The notes under the pieces are model-generated. The model was not told the DNA's origin, ran no database searches, and saw nothing but the letters and a program-made list of their open reading frames with translations. Positions 1 to 7,974 of a stretch of 64,000 bases of DNA are shown piece after piece. Source of the stretch: Acidobacteriaceae bacterium. Lineage in GTDB: Bacteria > Acidobacteriota > Terriglobia > Bryobacterales > Bryobacteraceae. Within the stretch, counting starts at the first letter, position 1, and the number at the start of each line of letters is the position of its first letter. Location of the stretch: NCBI GenBank assembly GCA_019240475.1, contig JAFAYI010000029.1:186001-250000 (forward strand), given 5' to 3'. The position numbers and the translations under genes were made by a program.

Positions 1-1
1 G

Positions 2-1231
2 ATTGCCGCTTTCACGACCGCCATGCTGCGGCCGGATTCGTTTCATCGCGTGCTGAGCTTTATTGGGAGTTACTCGAACCTGCGAGGCGGCGAGCAATGG
101 CCCGACCTGACCCGCAAACTGGAACCCGCGCCCCTGCGAATCTTCTTGCAAGATGGCGACCACGACCTGAATATTTTCGCCGGCAGCTGGTGGCTCGCCA
201 ACCAGGAGATGGCGAGCGCGCTTGAATACCGCGGTTACGAAGTGAAGTTCGTCACCGGCAACGAAGGGCACAACGGAAAGCACGGCGGCTCTATCTTGCC
301 CGAAGCGTTGCGTTGGATCTGGGAAGCCTGGCCGAAGCCCATCGGCATGCCGGCGCGGCCGCCCAATCCTCCGTTTGCGGATATCGACCGCATTACCGAT
401 CCGGCGTCCGGTTGGGAACTGGTGGGCGAAGGCTATGGATTCACCGAAGGGCCGGCGGTAGATCGCGAAGGCAACGTTTTCTTTGTCGATGTGACGAAGA
501 GCCGCATCTACCGCGTGGATGCGGGAACCGGAAAAGTCAGCTTGTTTCGCGAGAACGCGGGCGGCGCGAGCGGCCTCATGTTTGGGCGCGATGGCAGGCT
601 CTATGCGGCGCAGAATGGCGCGAAGAGAATCGTCGCCTATGAGCCTGACGGCCGCGAGACGGTGCTGGTTGAAAATACCGGGTCGAACGATCTCGCCGTT
701 TCAACTCGCGGCTTGGTTTATTTCACCGATCCATCGACGAAGCACGTATGGCTTATCGATGCGAGCGGGAACAAGCGCGCCGTGATCAACGGCCTGCAGT
801 TCCCGAACGGCGTTCGCTTTTCTGCCGACGAGCGCATGTTGTACGTTGCCGATAGCGCTACCCGATGGGTGTGGTCTTACGAAGTGCAGCCGGACGGATC
901 ACTCGCAAATGGAGAGCCTTTCTATAGGCTCGAATTGCCGCTAGCAGGCGACGGCAAGCCGGTGAATTCGTGGGCGGACGGCATGACCTTCGACACCGAT
1001 GGCTATCTTTACGTGGCGACAAAGGCGGGCATTCAGATCTGCGATCAACCGGGACGCGTGTTCGGCATCTTGCGCAAGCCATCCGAAGCGGACCCTTCAA
1101 ATGTGGTTTTCGGCGGGGCGGATTTCCATACGCTGTTCGTCACCGCGAAGGATAAGGTATTCCGGCGGCGCTTGCAGCATTCGGGTTATCTGCCCTGGCA
1201 GCCGCCCCAATGGCCCAAGCCGCAGCTCTGA
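2..1231 (+). CDS. Esterase / SMP-30 gluconolactonase-like fusion (5' partial)
   Basis: The reading frame is open from base 2, so the gene begins upstream of the window. The first ~115 residues are the C-terminal part of an alpha/beta-hydrolase esterase of the enterochelin-esterase type: a DGDHDLN stretch likely carrying the acid, then GHNGKHGG with the probable catalytic His, then a closing LRWIWEAW helix. After a short Pro-rich linker comes a six-bladed SMP-30/gluconolactonase domain with TEGPAVD (metal Glu), NGVRFSADE and WADGMTFDTDG (metal-binding Asn/Asp). It closes with the LPW...PKP tail usual for secreted SMP-30 proteins. The likely role is hydrolysis of sugar lactones or esters from plant or microbial polymers, probably in the periplasm, but the substrate cannot be read. 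Its last 46 bases overlap convergently with the next gene. Confidence 0.85.
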   Translation: MAAFTTAMLRPDSFHRVLSFIGSYSNLRGGEQWPDLTRKLEPAPLRIFLQDGDHDLNIFAGSWWLANQEMASALEYRGYEVKFVTGNEGHNGKHGGSILPEALRWIWEAWPKPIGMPARPPNPPFADIDRITDPASGWELVGEGYGFTEGPAVDREGNVFFVDVTKSRIYRVDAGTGKVSLFRENAGGASGLMFGRDGRLYAAQNGAKRIVAYEPDGRETVLVENTGSNDLAVSTRGLVYFTDPSTKHVWLIDASGNKRAVINGLQFPNGVRFSADERMLYVADSATRWVWSYEVQPDGSLANGEPFYRLELPLAGDGKPVNSWADGMTFDTDGYLYVATKAGIQICDQPGRVFGILRKPSEADPSNVVFGGADFHTLFVTAKDKVFRRRLQHSGYLPWQPPQWPKPQL

Positions 1232-2874
1232 GCGGTGAGTTCCTGATACAGCGGCTTCAGTTCCCGGCTAGAAATCCGCCGGATTGCCGCCGCTCGCTGC
1301 GCTCCTACAGCGGGCTTTTCGGAAACCTCGGAATGTTGGACCAGTGAGAGCTTGGAATCGCGGCTGAACTGGATTGCGCTCTTAAGAATTCGCACCAGCA
1401 CCTGGGCGCACCACTCGTCTGGATTGAAGCGGATGATGTCAGCTGTGTTCATTTGGAGCGGGCGCGGATCGCCCATAGCGCCGGGTAGCGCCAGCAGGCC
1501 GGGACTGGCTGCATGCGAAAGCATTACGGTTTCCGGATCGCAGAACAAGAAGCGGCAGGGCGCATCCGGGAAAGCTGCGCGGAACAGCGGCAGCCGATGA
1601 ATGTGCCAGGGATTGAGCCTTACGAAATACTGCGATTCCCTGCCGGTGCGGCGTTGCCCCAGAGCCAGAACTATGCGGCGCAGCCACTTGACTCGTTCCT
1701 CGAAATCCAGGCTGGGGAGCCGATAGTCCGCATGCAAGATTTGATCCAACGGCGCCGGCTCCGACATCACGACCGAACTGTCGAGGGCCAGCATTTGCGT
1801 CATCGTGGCGGCTCCGCACCGGGACATATGAAAAATGAAGCCGGACGGGGCCAGCGAGCGCTCTGCCAGCTCGGCTTCGTCCATGCTGTCGATGCGCGAC
1901 TCCTGGCGGAAGGCAACTGTAAACGGGCGCTGCAGGCTCCGCTCGATTGTGTCCCGGAATAAGGGCTCGTTAAAGCGCTCGGTCCCGGTGTAGATCCATT
2001 CGACGAAGCATCCTTCGTCGCGGAAATGGATCTCGACGGGCGTCCAACCCTGCTTATCGCGCGACGGCGCGAATCGCGGGATGCGGCGCGCGGCCTTGCC
2101 GTTGGTTGTGTTGACGCGCAGCGCCGCTTCGACGTCCGGCTGAACGATGTCGAAGCCCTGCTCGCGCGCCAGTCGCACGGTAGTTTCGATGAATGCATCG
2201 CGATCGTCAATCGGCCGCAGCCTTTCACGCAGCGCCGCGCTATCCAGCACCCGGGAGGCGAAGTCGTCGAAATCTTTTGGACGAGGCGGCATTCGCTGGA
2301 TCGCCGATTCCTGCGAGCGCGCGGCGCGCACCAACTCGTGAACCCAATCGTTTACTTCGACGTCGATAACCAGGTGAACGCGATCGCTGCCGCCGCGGTT
2401 TGTGATGCGATGCGGCAGGTTGACGTTCACGTAGTAACTGCGGCCTTCTTCGAGCTTGAGCCGCTCGCCCGCGACATAGAATTCCACGTCATCGCTGGTC
2501 TGAACCGGAATGTGAATACGCATCTCGCCGTCTTCATAGACCAGGGCGTTGTCGGTGTGCTCGCGGATGAAAGACCCAGGCGCCAGGCTCAACAACCGCA
2601 CGGCTTTGAGTGGGCAAAGGAAAGTGGAGACTACCTGCCGGAAATAGCGGCAGCGCCCCATCAGCGGGGTATCGCGAAACGTCGATGCGGCTGTGAACGG
2701 CGCTGTCAGGTTTTCGATTTCGCCGGAGGGCGACCGCAGCGCGGCGCCGCGCCAGTCGCCGCCGAAATCGAATTGGTTGTAATGCGGAGTCCATTCCTCC
2801 GCGCGAAGCAACGCAAGATCCGCTTTTAAACGTTCCGTATCGAAGCGGAACGGCAGCGCAAGGCCAACACGCAT
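1186..2874 (-). CDS. Asp/Asn beta-hydroxylase - Nif11 - sulfotransferase-like fusion protein
   Basis: A 562-residue protein with three recognisable parts. Residues ~1-180 resemble the aspartyl/asparaginyl beta-hydroxylase cupin: REHTDN (His106) and NLPHRITN (His155) would bind Fe(II), and SDRVHLVIDV carries the Arg expected to hold 2-oxoglutarate. Residues ~202-252 look like a Nif11 domain (FDDFASRVLDS through AREQGFDIVQPDVEAAL), a module best known as the leader of Nif11-type RiPP precursors. Residues ~344-560 resemble a sulfotransferase fold, with SGFIFHMSRCGA as the PAPS-binding loop and a later SEP motif. The substrate is unknown; peptide or protein hydroxylation coupled to sulfation is inference. 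There is no RiPP precursor or maturase next to it. The 3' end overlaps the SMP-30 gene convergently by 46 bases. Confidence 0.75.
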   Translation of the reverse strand: MRVGLALPFRFDTERLKADLALLRAEEWTPHYNQFDFGGDWRGAALRSPSGEIENLTAPFTAASTFRDTPLMGRCRYFRQVVSTFLCPLKAVRLLSLAPGSFIREHTDNALVYEDGEMRIHIPVQTSDDVEFYVAGERLKLEEGRSYYVNVNLPHRITNRGGSDRVHLVIDVEVNDWVHELVRAARSQESAIQRMPPRPKDFDDFASRVLDSAALRERLRPIDDRDAFIETTVRLAREQGFDIVQPDVEAALRVNTTNGKAARRIPRFAPSRDKQGWTPVEIHFRDEGCFVEWIYTGTERFNEPLFRDTIERSLQRPFTVAFRQESRIDSMDEAELAERSLAPSGFIFHMSRCGAATMTQMLALDSSVVMSEPAPLDQILHADYRLPSLDFEERVKWLRRIVLALGQRRTGRESQYFVRLNPWHIHRLPLFRAAFPDAPCRFLFCDPETVMLSHAASPGLLALPGAMGDPRPLQMNTADIIRFNPDEWCAQVLVRILKSAIQFSRDSKLSLVQHSEVSEKPAVGAQRAAAIRRISSRELKPLYQELTAQSCGLGHWGGCQGR

Positions 2875-2984
2875 CTTTGAATGGTAGCGCTAGGGTTCGA
2901 AGTAGCCGGCCTATCTCTGGTTCTGCGATCACCCGCGTCACCGGTACCGTGTCCCGCACCAATGTAGGTCAGCTACACTGCGGA

Positions 2985-3236
2985 TTGGCCGGAGAAACCG
3001 CGAAGCAGTGCGAAGAATGCGTGCGGCTGGAACGCCTCCGTTTTGACCGGCTGACGGAGTACAACACAGCGCTCAACAGGCAAACGGCTCACCTTCAAAA
3101 CAAGATTGCGGCAGCCTACTATCGGCCCGATGAGACAGATCGGGATATCGCGTCGGAGGTTCGACAATGCGCGGATGTGTTTATGAATGCCGACGTGGCC
3201 TTGTCTGAGCATCTCGAGAGCCATCGCAGGCGATGA
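2985..3236 (+). CDS. Small Cys-containing helical protein of unknown function
   Basis: Encodes about 83 residues from a TTG start. The open frame extends back to 2877, but that extension (ARVRSSRPISGS...) has low-complexity, noncoding character. The chosen TTG lies 5 nt after a TACACT hexamer, the spacing seen at several other starts here. The product has a CEEC pair near the N-terminus followed by charged amphipathic helices and ends HLESHRRR. The pattern resembles small unannotated Acidobacteria proteins that begin with a Cys-x-x-Cys and then a helical hairpin. No function can be given. Both the start and the reality of the gene are moderately certain. Confidence 0.45.
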   Translation: MAGETAKQCEECVRLERLRFDRLTEYNTALNRQTAHLQNKIAAAYYRPDETDRDIASEVRQCADVFMNADVALSEHLESHRRR

Positions 3237-3270
3237 GCACCCTGAGCGTGAGACCGCTGGATTGAAAGGT

Positions 3271-3345
3271 TGGTAGCGCTAAGGGGATTCGAACCCCTAT
3301 TTGAGCCTTGAGAGGGCTCCGTCCTAACCCTTAGACGATAGCGCC
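3271..3345 (-). tRNA. tRNA-Glu (anticodon CTC)
   Basis: The minus strand folds as a full cloverleaf: acceptor GGCGCTA paired with TAGCGCT (one G-T pair at position 1), a D-arm GTCTAAGGGTTAGGAC typical of tRNA-Glu, anticodon stem GAGCC/GGCTC around loop CTCTCAA giving anticodon CTC, and T-arm GGGGTTCGAATCCCC. The 3' CCA is encoded (3271-3273). It decodes GAG. It stands alone between two plus-strand genes. Confidence 0.95.
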
Positions 3346-3393
3346 GCGCTCGAAAAGATGCTGTCATTATAGCGGGTTGTAAGAGGAGGATGC

Positions 3394-5094
3394 ATGAATC
3401 GACTTCGCCACGTCGCGATAGCCTTTCTATTTCTCGCGCCGCTGCTTCCGGGGCAATCGAGTTCCGGCTTTACGCAGGTTCCCGGTAATCTGCGTCAGAT
3501 CTCGGTCGGGGCCGATGGCGCCGTGTGGGGCGTCAACGCGGGGGGCGAGATCTACACATGGGACGCTCAATCGGCTGGCTGGACACAGGTTCCAGGCAAT
3601 CTGGCGCAAGTCTCCGCCGGTTCCAGTTCCGCGGTTTGGGGCGTGAATGCGCAGGGCCAGATCTATCGCTGGAACGGTTCGGAATGGTTCGGCTCCTGGG
3701 AACTCATGCCGGCGCCGGCGCAAACGGCCGCAACCCAGAAACAGGTGGTCGTGGCGGCCGATGGAGCAGTGTGGGTCATGGACAGCGCCCATCGGCTTTC
3801 CAGCTTCTACGAACCGGGACAATTCTTCGTTACCGATGGAGCGTACGCCGGCTACCAATCGGTGTCGGCCGGTTCCGATGGCGCTGCCTGGGCGATCAAC
3901 TCTGCCGGACTGGCGGCCAAACTCGACCCAATAAGCCAGGCATTTTCCCCCACTCAGCGCGCGCTCACTCAGGTTTCGGTGGGAGCGGACGGCGACGCAT
4001 GGGGCCTGGATGGAAGCGCTGTGTACCACTACAACCGGCTCACGCAGCATTGGGATTCCCTGCCCGGCTCTCTTTCGCAAATCTCCGCCGGTTCCGGAGC
4101 GAACGTCTGGGGTGTCGACGCGGACGGCAACGTTTATCGTTTCGACACGCAGTCGCAAGACTGGACCGCGGTGGCCGGAACCCTGACGAAGATCTCCGCC
4201 GCGCAGAACGGGGCCGTTTGGGGCTTAGACGCCACGGGGAACATCTATCAGGATCTCGACTTCGTGCAGCCCTCGGGAACTTTTCATCCGGTTCCAGGCA
4301 CGCTCACTCAAATCGCCGCCGCGCTTGACGGCAACGTGTGGGGCCTGAATGCGGCAGGGCAGATTTTCACGTTCAACCCATCGACTCAGAACTGGACTTG
4401 GATTCCGGGAACTCTAAGCCAAATTTCAGTGGACTATTCGGGCGACGTTTGGGGCATCAACCCGGGGGGACAGGTCTATCGGTTCGACACGGCCGCTCAA
4501 AGCTGGCAGTGGATTCCTGGCCAACTGACCCAGGTTTCGGTGGGCGGAAGCGGCCAGGTTTGGGGACTTAACGGCCAGGAGATCTTCCGATTCAACATCC
4601 TTAACCAGAGTTTCGAGCAGATACCGGGAGAATTGGTCGATGTTCAAGTGGACGCCAGCGAGGCGGTATGGGGATTGAACAGCGGCGGCCAGATCTACAC
4701 ATACTCGGTCGGGACCGACCAAAACGGATGGAACTCCATTCCAGGAACTCTCGCGCAAATCTCCGCAGGGTCGTATTCGAATGTCTGGGGTTTCAACGCT
4801 CAGGGACGCATCTATCAATTCAACTCGCTGTTAGCCACCGGGCAGGTTTGCTCTCCGGAGCGGTGTCCGAACGAGTGGTGGATTCCCGTGTCGGCTGATT
4901 TCAATCCGGCGGCCATTTCGGCCGGGTACGACGCAGCGGCGTGGGCTATCGACCAATCGGGAAACGTTTGGCGCTACAACGCCCAGACCCAATCGTTCAC
5001 CCAGGCGGGAAGCGGCATGAAATCGATCACGGTGGCATCGGACGCGGTGGCGTGGGCGCTCGACGCAGAGGGCCGGATCTATCAATACTGGTAA
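3394..5094 (+). CDS. Secreted tectonin-repeat beta-propeller protein
   Basis: A 566-residue protein with a signal peptide (positively charged MNRLRH, hydrophobic core, cleavage near LPGQS). The mature part consists entirely of about 14 repeats of 35-40 residues with the pattern VPGxLxQISxGxxGxVWGVNxxGxIYxW, which is the tectonin (TECPR) repeat. Fourteen blades would fit two seven-bladed propellers. Known tectonins bind lipopolysaccharide or other glycans, so a surface or secreted lectin is a reasonable inference, but no catalytic residues are visible. Repeat 12 carries an insertion with two cysteines (CSPERC) that could form a disulfide. The start has a strong ribosome site (GAGGAGG, 3383-3389). 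It is monocistronic, followed by the convergent carD. Confidence 0.85.
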   Translation: MNRLRHVAIAFLFLAPLLPGQSSSGFTQVPGNLRQISVGADGAVWGVNAGGEIYTWDAQSAGWTQVPGNLAQVSAGSSSAVWGVNAQGQIYRWNGSEWFGSWELMPAPAQTAATQKQVVVAADGAVWVMDSAHRLSSFYEPGQFFVTDGAYAGYQSVSAGSDGAAWAINSAGLAAKLDPISQAFSPTQRALTQVSVGADGDAWGLDGSAVYHYNRLTQHWDSLPGSLSQISAGSGANVWGVDADGNVYRFDTQSQDWTAVAGTLTKISAAQNGAVWGLDATGNIYQDLDFVQPSGTFHPVPGTLTQIAAALDGNVWGLNAAGQIFTFNPSTQNWTWIPGTLSQISVDYSGDVWGINPGGQVYRFDTAAQSWQWIPGQLTQVSVGGSGQVWGLNGQEIFRFNILNQSFEQIPGELVDVQVDASEAVWGLNSGGQIYTYSVGTDQNGWNSIPGTLAQISAGSYSNVWGFNAQGRIYQFNSLLATGQVCSPERCPNEWWIPVSADFNPAAISAGYDAAAWAIDQSGNVWRYNAQTQSFTQAGSGMKSITVASDAVAWALDAEGRIYQYW

Positions 5095-5104
5095 GGCGGC
5101 TTAG

Positions 5105-5614
5105 CTATAAGGCAGCGGGCATCGGCAGCGCGGACTTGGCGAGGGCGCGGCTAATGAGCGCCACAGCGTCGGCCTCGCTGAGCGATTTGGCGACCGATGT
5201 TTCGAGCACGAGCATGCTGCGCGCGCGCTCCAGCATTTTCTTTTCGCGGAACGACAACGGCTTGGCGAGCTGGATTATCAGGAGAGCCTTGAAGACTTCC
5301 GCGATCTCAAGCAGGCTGCCGCCCTTCATGCGGTCGGAGTTTTCTTTGAAGCGATCCTTCCAATCATGCGCGCAGCAAGGACGGCCGGCTGCGAGGTAGT
5401 TCAATACCCTGCTAATTTCGCTGAGCTTGGTGACTTTTCGGAGGCCCACGTCTTCGACATGCGAAAACGGGACCATCACAGTCATTCTGTTGGGCGAAAG
5501 GCGAAGCAGGTAAAACCGCTCTTGCTGGGCGCCGAAAGCGCGGGAACTGATGTTCTCAATGGTGCCGACGCCGTGATTCGGATAGACCACTTTTTCACCG
5601 ACCTGGAAGGTCAT
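5105..5614 (-). CDS. carD: CarD-family transcriptional regulator
   Basis: A 169-residue protein starting MTFQVGEKVVYPNHGVG, the hallmark of the CarD/TRCF RNA-polymerase-interacting Tudor-like domain (residues ~1-60). The following helical domain (~65-160; RPCCAHDWKDRFKEN and LSFREKKMLERARSML) is the CarD C-terminal DNA-contacting part. CarD binds the RNA polymerase beta subunit and stabilises open complexes at rRNA and housekeeping promoters. The length and both domains match family members. The gene is probably transcribed alone, with a 194-base upstream gap that holds a perfect 14-bp palindrome. Confidence 0.93.
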   Translation of the reverse strand: MTFQVGEKVVYPNHGVGTIENISSRAFGAQQERFYLLRLSPNRMTVMVPFSHVEDVGLRKVTKLSEISRVLNYLAAGRPCCAHDWKDRFKENSDRMKGGSLLEIAEVFKALLIIQLAKPLSFREKKMLERARSMLVLETSVAKSLSEADAVALISRALAKSALPMPAAL

Positions 5615-5716
5615 GCAAGGACCTCTTTCCGGGCTAGGATTATTGCCTGGGTTTAGCAGCCCAAGGGCATGTTAAACCGACATTAAGATTTCGTCAAGAA
5701 GAAAATGGGTGCTTTA

Positions 5717-5730
5717 CACCTTTAAAGGTG
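5717..5730. promoter_or_regulatory. 14-bp perfect palindrome upstream of carD
   Basis: CACCTTTAAAGGTG is a perfect inverted repeat lying about 105 bases upstream of the carD start, in an AT-rich stretch unlike its surroundings. It could be a repressor operator, but the regulator is unknown. Confidence 0.4.
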
Positions 5731-5781
5731 GTGTATACAAAAACGCTTCTAAGTTGATGAAAATTGGCCATAAACTTGCAG

Positions 5782-5806
5782 TCCATCACCGCTCGGTGGT
5801 GATGGA
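5782..5806 (-). terminator. Hairpin just after the E2 gene
   Basis: TCCATCACC and GGTGATGGA form a 9-bp stem with a 7-base loop, 3 bases beyond the E2 stop codon. No clear U-tract follows on the transcript strand, so intrinsic termination is uncertain; mRNA 3' end protection is an alternative. Confidence 0.45.
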
Positions 5807-5808
5807 AA

Positions 5809-7278
5809 TTAGAGGATGTTCGCCGACCAGTTTTCGAGAATGCTTTTGACCTTTTGGCAGAATTGATCCGCGAGAGCACCATCGATCAGGCGATGATCGA
5901 AGGTCAACGCGAGATGCGCCTGCGAGCGAATTGCGATGGCGTCTCCATCGACCACCGCAGGCACTTTTTCGACCGCTCCGACTCCGAGGATCGCGACCTG
6001 AGGCTGATTGATGACGGGCGTCGCAAAGATACTGCCGAAGCTGCCGAAGTTGGTAATGGAGAACGTTCCGCCCTGCACCTCGTCCGGCTTGAGCTGGCGC
6101 GAGCGCGCCCTGGTGGCCAGGTCGACGATGGAGCGCTGGAGGCCGGCGACGTTCTTTTCGTCGGCGTTGCGAATGACGGGAACGATCAGGCCGCCTTCGA
6201 GAGCGACGGCGATGCCAATGTTGATATCGCGGTGGTAGACGATGTTCTTGCCGTCAATTGAGGCATTGAAGATGGGGAATGCGCGAACAGCTTCGGCGGC
6301 AGCCGCAGCGACGAACGGCAGGAAGGTCAGCGAGAAACCATTGCGCGCCTGAAACTCGGCCTTCGATTTATCGCGAAGCTTGGCGATTTTGGTCATGTCG
6401 ACGCGATGAACGGTCGTCACATGAGCCGAGGTTTGTTTGCTCATCACCATGTGCTCGGCGATCTTTTGCCGCATGATGCTCATGGGTTCGGTACGAGTCT
6501 TGGCGGACTCGGCGAGAGGCAGCGGCTGCGAGGGGGGCTGTTGCGGAGCGGGCTGAGAGGGCGACTGCGGCTGAGGCTCTTGCGAACGCGCAGGTCCGGC
6601 GGGCGCGGCGTAAGTTTTAGCGGCCTGCGAGGACATGTAGGCTTCGACATCTTGTTTCGTGATGCGGCCGCCCGCGCCTGTTCCTTTTATTTGCGCGAGA
6701 TCTATGTTGTACTCGCGGGCCATCTTGCGAACGAGCGGGGACAAGAGGCCCGTATCGCCATCGGCCTGGGGAGCGGGCGTGGGCGGGGCCTGAGCGGGGT
6801 GAGCCGGCGTGGGTTCGATGGGATACGGGCCCGCAGAGACGGGCTGAGGGGCGCGCGGCGCCGATTGTGGGGGCTGCGCCGATTGTGGCGGAGGCTGGGA
6901 CGGCGGAGAGGCCGGGCGCGCCTCGCGGGCGGCAGCCGAGGGTCCAACGTCGACGGCGGGCGGAGTTGAGGCCGCAGGTTTAGCTTGTTGCTGTTGAGGC
7001 GCCGCGGCGGGAGAGGCAATAGGAGCGCTTTGGCCGCCCGAAGCGCCATCGCCAATGCGAGCCACGACCGAATTGATGGCAACCGTGGCGCCTTCCTGGA
7101 CCAAAATTTCGCTCAGCGTTCCGGCGGCCGGCGACGGGATCTCCGTATCTACTTTGTCGGTTGAAATCTCGAACAGCGGCTCGTCGCGGTCAACTTTTTC
7201 GCCCGGCTTTTTTAGCCAGCGCGTCAGCGTGCCCTCGACAATGCTTTCGCCCATCTGGGGCATTACAACGTCAGTCAT
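5809..7278 (-). CDS. sucB: 2-oxoacid dehydrogenase E2 (dihydrolipoamide acyltransferase)
   Basis: A 489-residue E2 core protein. The N-terminal lipoyl domain (~1-78) has STDKVDTE with the lipoyl-lysine at K42. A long Pro/Ala/Gln linker (~80-175) follows, then a peripheral subunit-binding domain (~180-215, LVRKMAREYNIDL...GRITKQDVEAY). The catalytic domain (~265-489) ends with DHRLIDG: H462 and D466 are the acyl-transfer residues. It transfers acyl groups from lipoyl to CoA. The N-terminus most resembles the succinyl-type E2 also used by actinobacterial complexes, so the symbol is tentative; a pyruvate or branched-chain E2 cannot be excluded because no E1 gene lies nearby. Its ATG overlaps the lipB stop (ATGA), indicating translational coupling within the lpd-lipB-E2 operon. 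Confidence 0.88.
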   Translation of the reverse strand: MTDVVMPQMGESIVEGTLTRWLKKPGEKVDRDEPLFEISTDKVDTEIPSPAAGTLSEILVQEGATVAINSVVARIGDGASGGQSAPIASPAAAPQQQQAKPAASTPPAVDVGPSAAAREARPASPPSQPPPQSAQPPQSAPRAPQPVSAGPYPIEPTPAHPAQAPPTPAPQADGDTGLLSPLVRKMAREYNIDLAQIKGTGAGGRITKQDVEAYMSSQAAKTYAAPAGPARSQEPQPQSPSQPAPQQPPSQPLPLAESAKTRTEPMSIMRQKIAEHMVMSKQTSAHVTTVHRVDMTKIAKLRDKSKAEFQARNGFSLTFLPFVAAAAAEAVRAFPIFNASIDGKNIVYHRDINIGIAVALEGGLIVPVIRNADEKNVAGLQRSIVDLATRARSRQLKPDEVQGGTFSITNFGSFGSIFATPVINQPQVAILGVGAVEKVPAVVDGDAIAIRSQAHLALTFDHRLIDGALADQFCQKVKSILENWSANIL

Positions 7279-7967
7279 CGCATCTCCTCGATTTTATGCG
7301 GGTGGATCTGTTGCGGCGCCATGGCCGGCTCATACTCGAACACATGCGCGAACGAGTTCACAATAGCGCTTACGACCTGTTCCCTGCCAGCGCCGCATCC
7401 CAAGGTTCGGAGCGAGCACACGGGCTTGCTTAAGCCGCAGGGAACGATGTATTTGAAGTAGCTCAAGTCGGTATCCATGTTCAAAGCGAAACCGTGCGAA
7501 GTGATCCATCGGCTGATGTGTATGCCGATGGCCGCAATCTTCGCACCGCCCACCCAAACGCCTTCATATCCGGGCTCCGGAATCCGTTCGGCCGCTATTC
7601 CCAAGCGCGCGAGCGCCTCGATGAGACAATGCTCGACGCCCCGGGAATAGGCGCGTACATCGCGCCTCCATTCTCGCAGATCGAGGATCGGGTATCCGAC
7701 GATCTGGCCTGGCCCATGGTACGTGACGTCGCCGCCGCGATCACTTTCGAAAAATTCGATGCCCGCGCGCGCCAGGACGCGATCATTCGCCAGCACGTGC
7801 TGCTGCTTGCCATTGCGGCCCATGGTGACAACGTGGGGATGCTCGACGAAGAGCAGCGTGTCGGTTCCTTCGCCGCGCTTGCGCCTGTCGACCAGGCGCT
7901 GCTGAACCTGGAGCGCATCGCCATATCGAATGCGGCCCAAATCGACTACATCGAGGACGCGCTTCAT
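7275..7967 (-). CDS. lipB: Octanoyltransferase LipB
   Basis: The start MKRVLDVVDLG was chosen because the open frame upstream lies inside lpd. The 230-residue product carries the LipB signature RGGDVTYHGPGQ, the catalytic Lys in GGAKIAAIGIH, the following SHGFALN and the catalytic Cys in VPCGL. It moves octanoyl groups from acyl carrier protein to the lipoyl domains of E2 proteins, the first step of de novo lipoylation. Its position between lpd and the E2 gene (7-nt gap upstream, 4-nt overlap downstream) puts cofactor attachment, cofactor target and lipoamide reoxidation in one transcript. lipA is not in the window. Confidence 0.95.
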   Translation of the reverse strand: MKRVLDVVDLGRIRYGDALQVQQRLVDRRKRGEGTDTLLFVEHPHVVTMGRNGKQQHVLANDRVLARAGIEFFESDRGGDVTYHGPGQIVGYPILDLREWRRDVRAYSRGVEHCLIEALARLGIAAERIPEPGYEGVWVGGAKIAAIGIHISRWITSHGFALNMDTDLSYFKYIVPCGLSKPVCSLRTLGCGAGREQVVSAIVNSFAHVFEYEPAMAPQQIHPHKIEEMR

Positions 7968-7974
7968 TTCAGAG

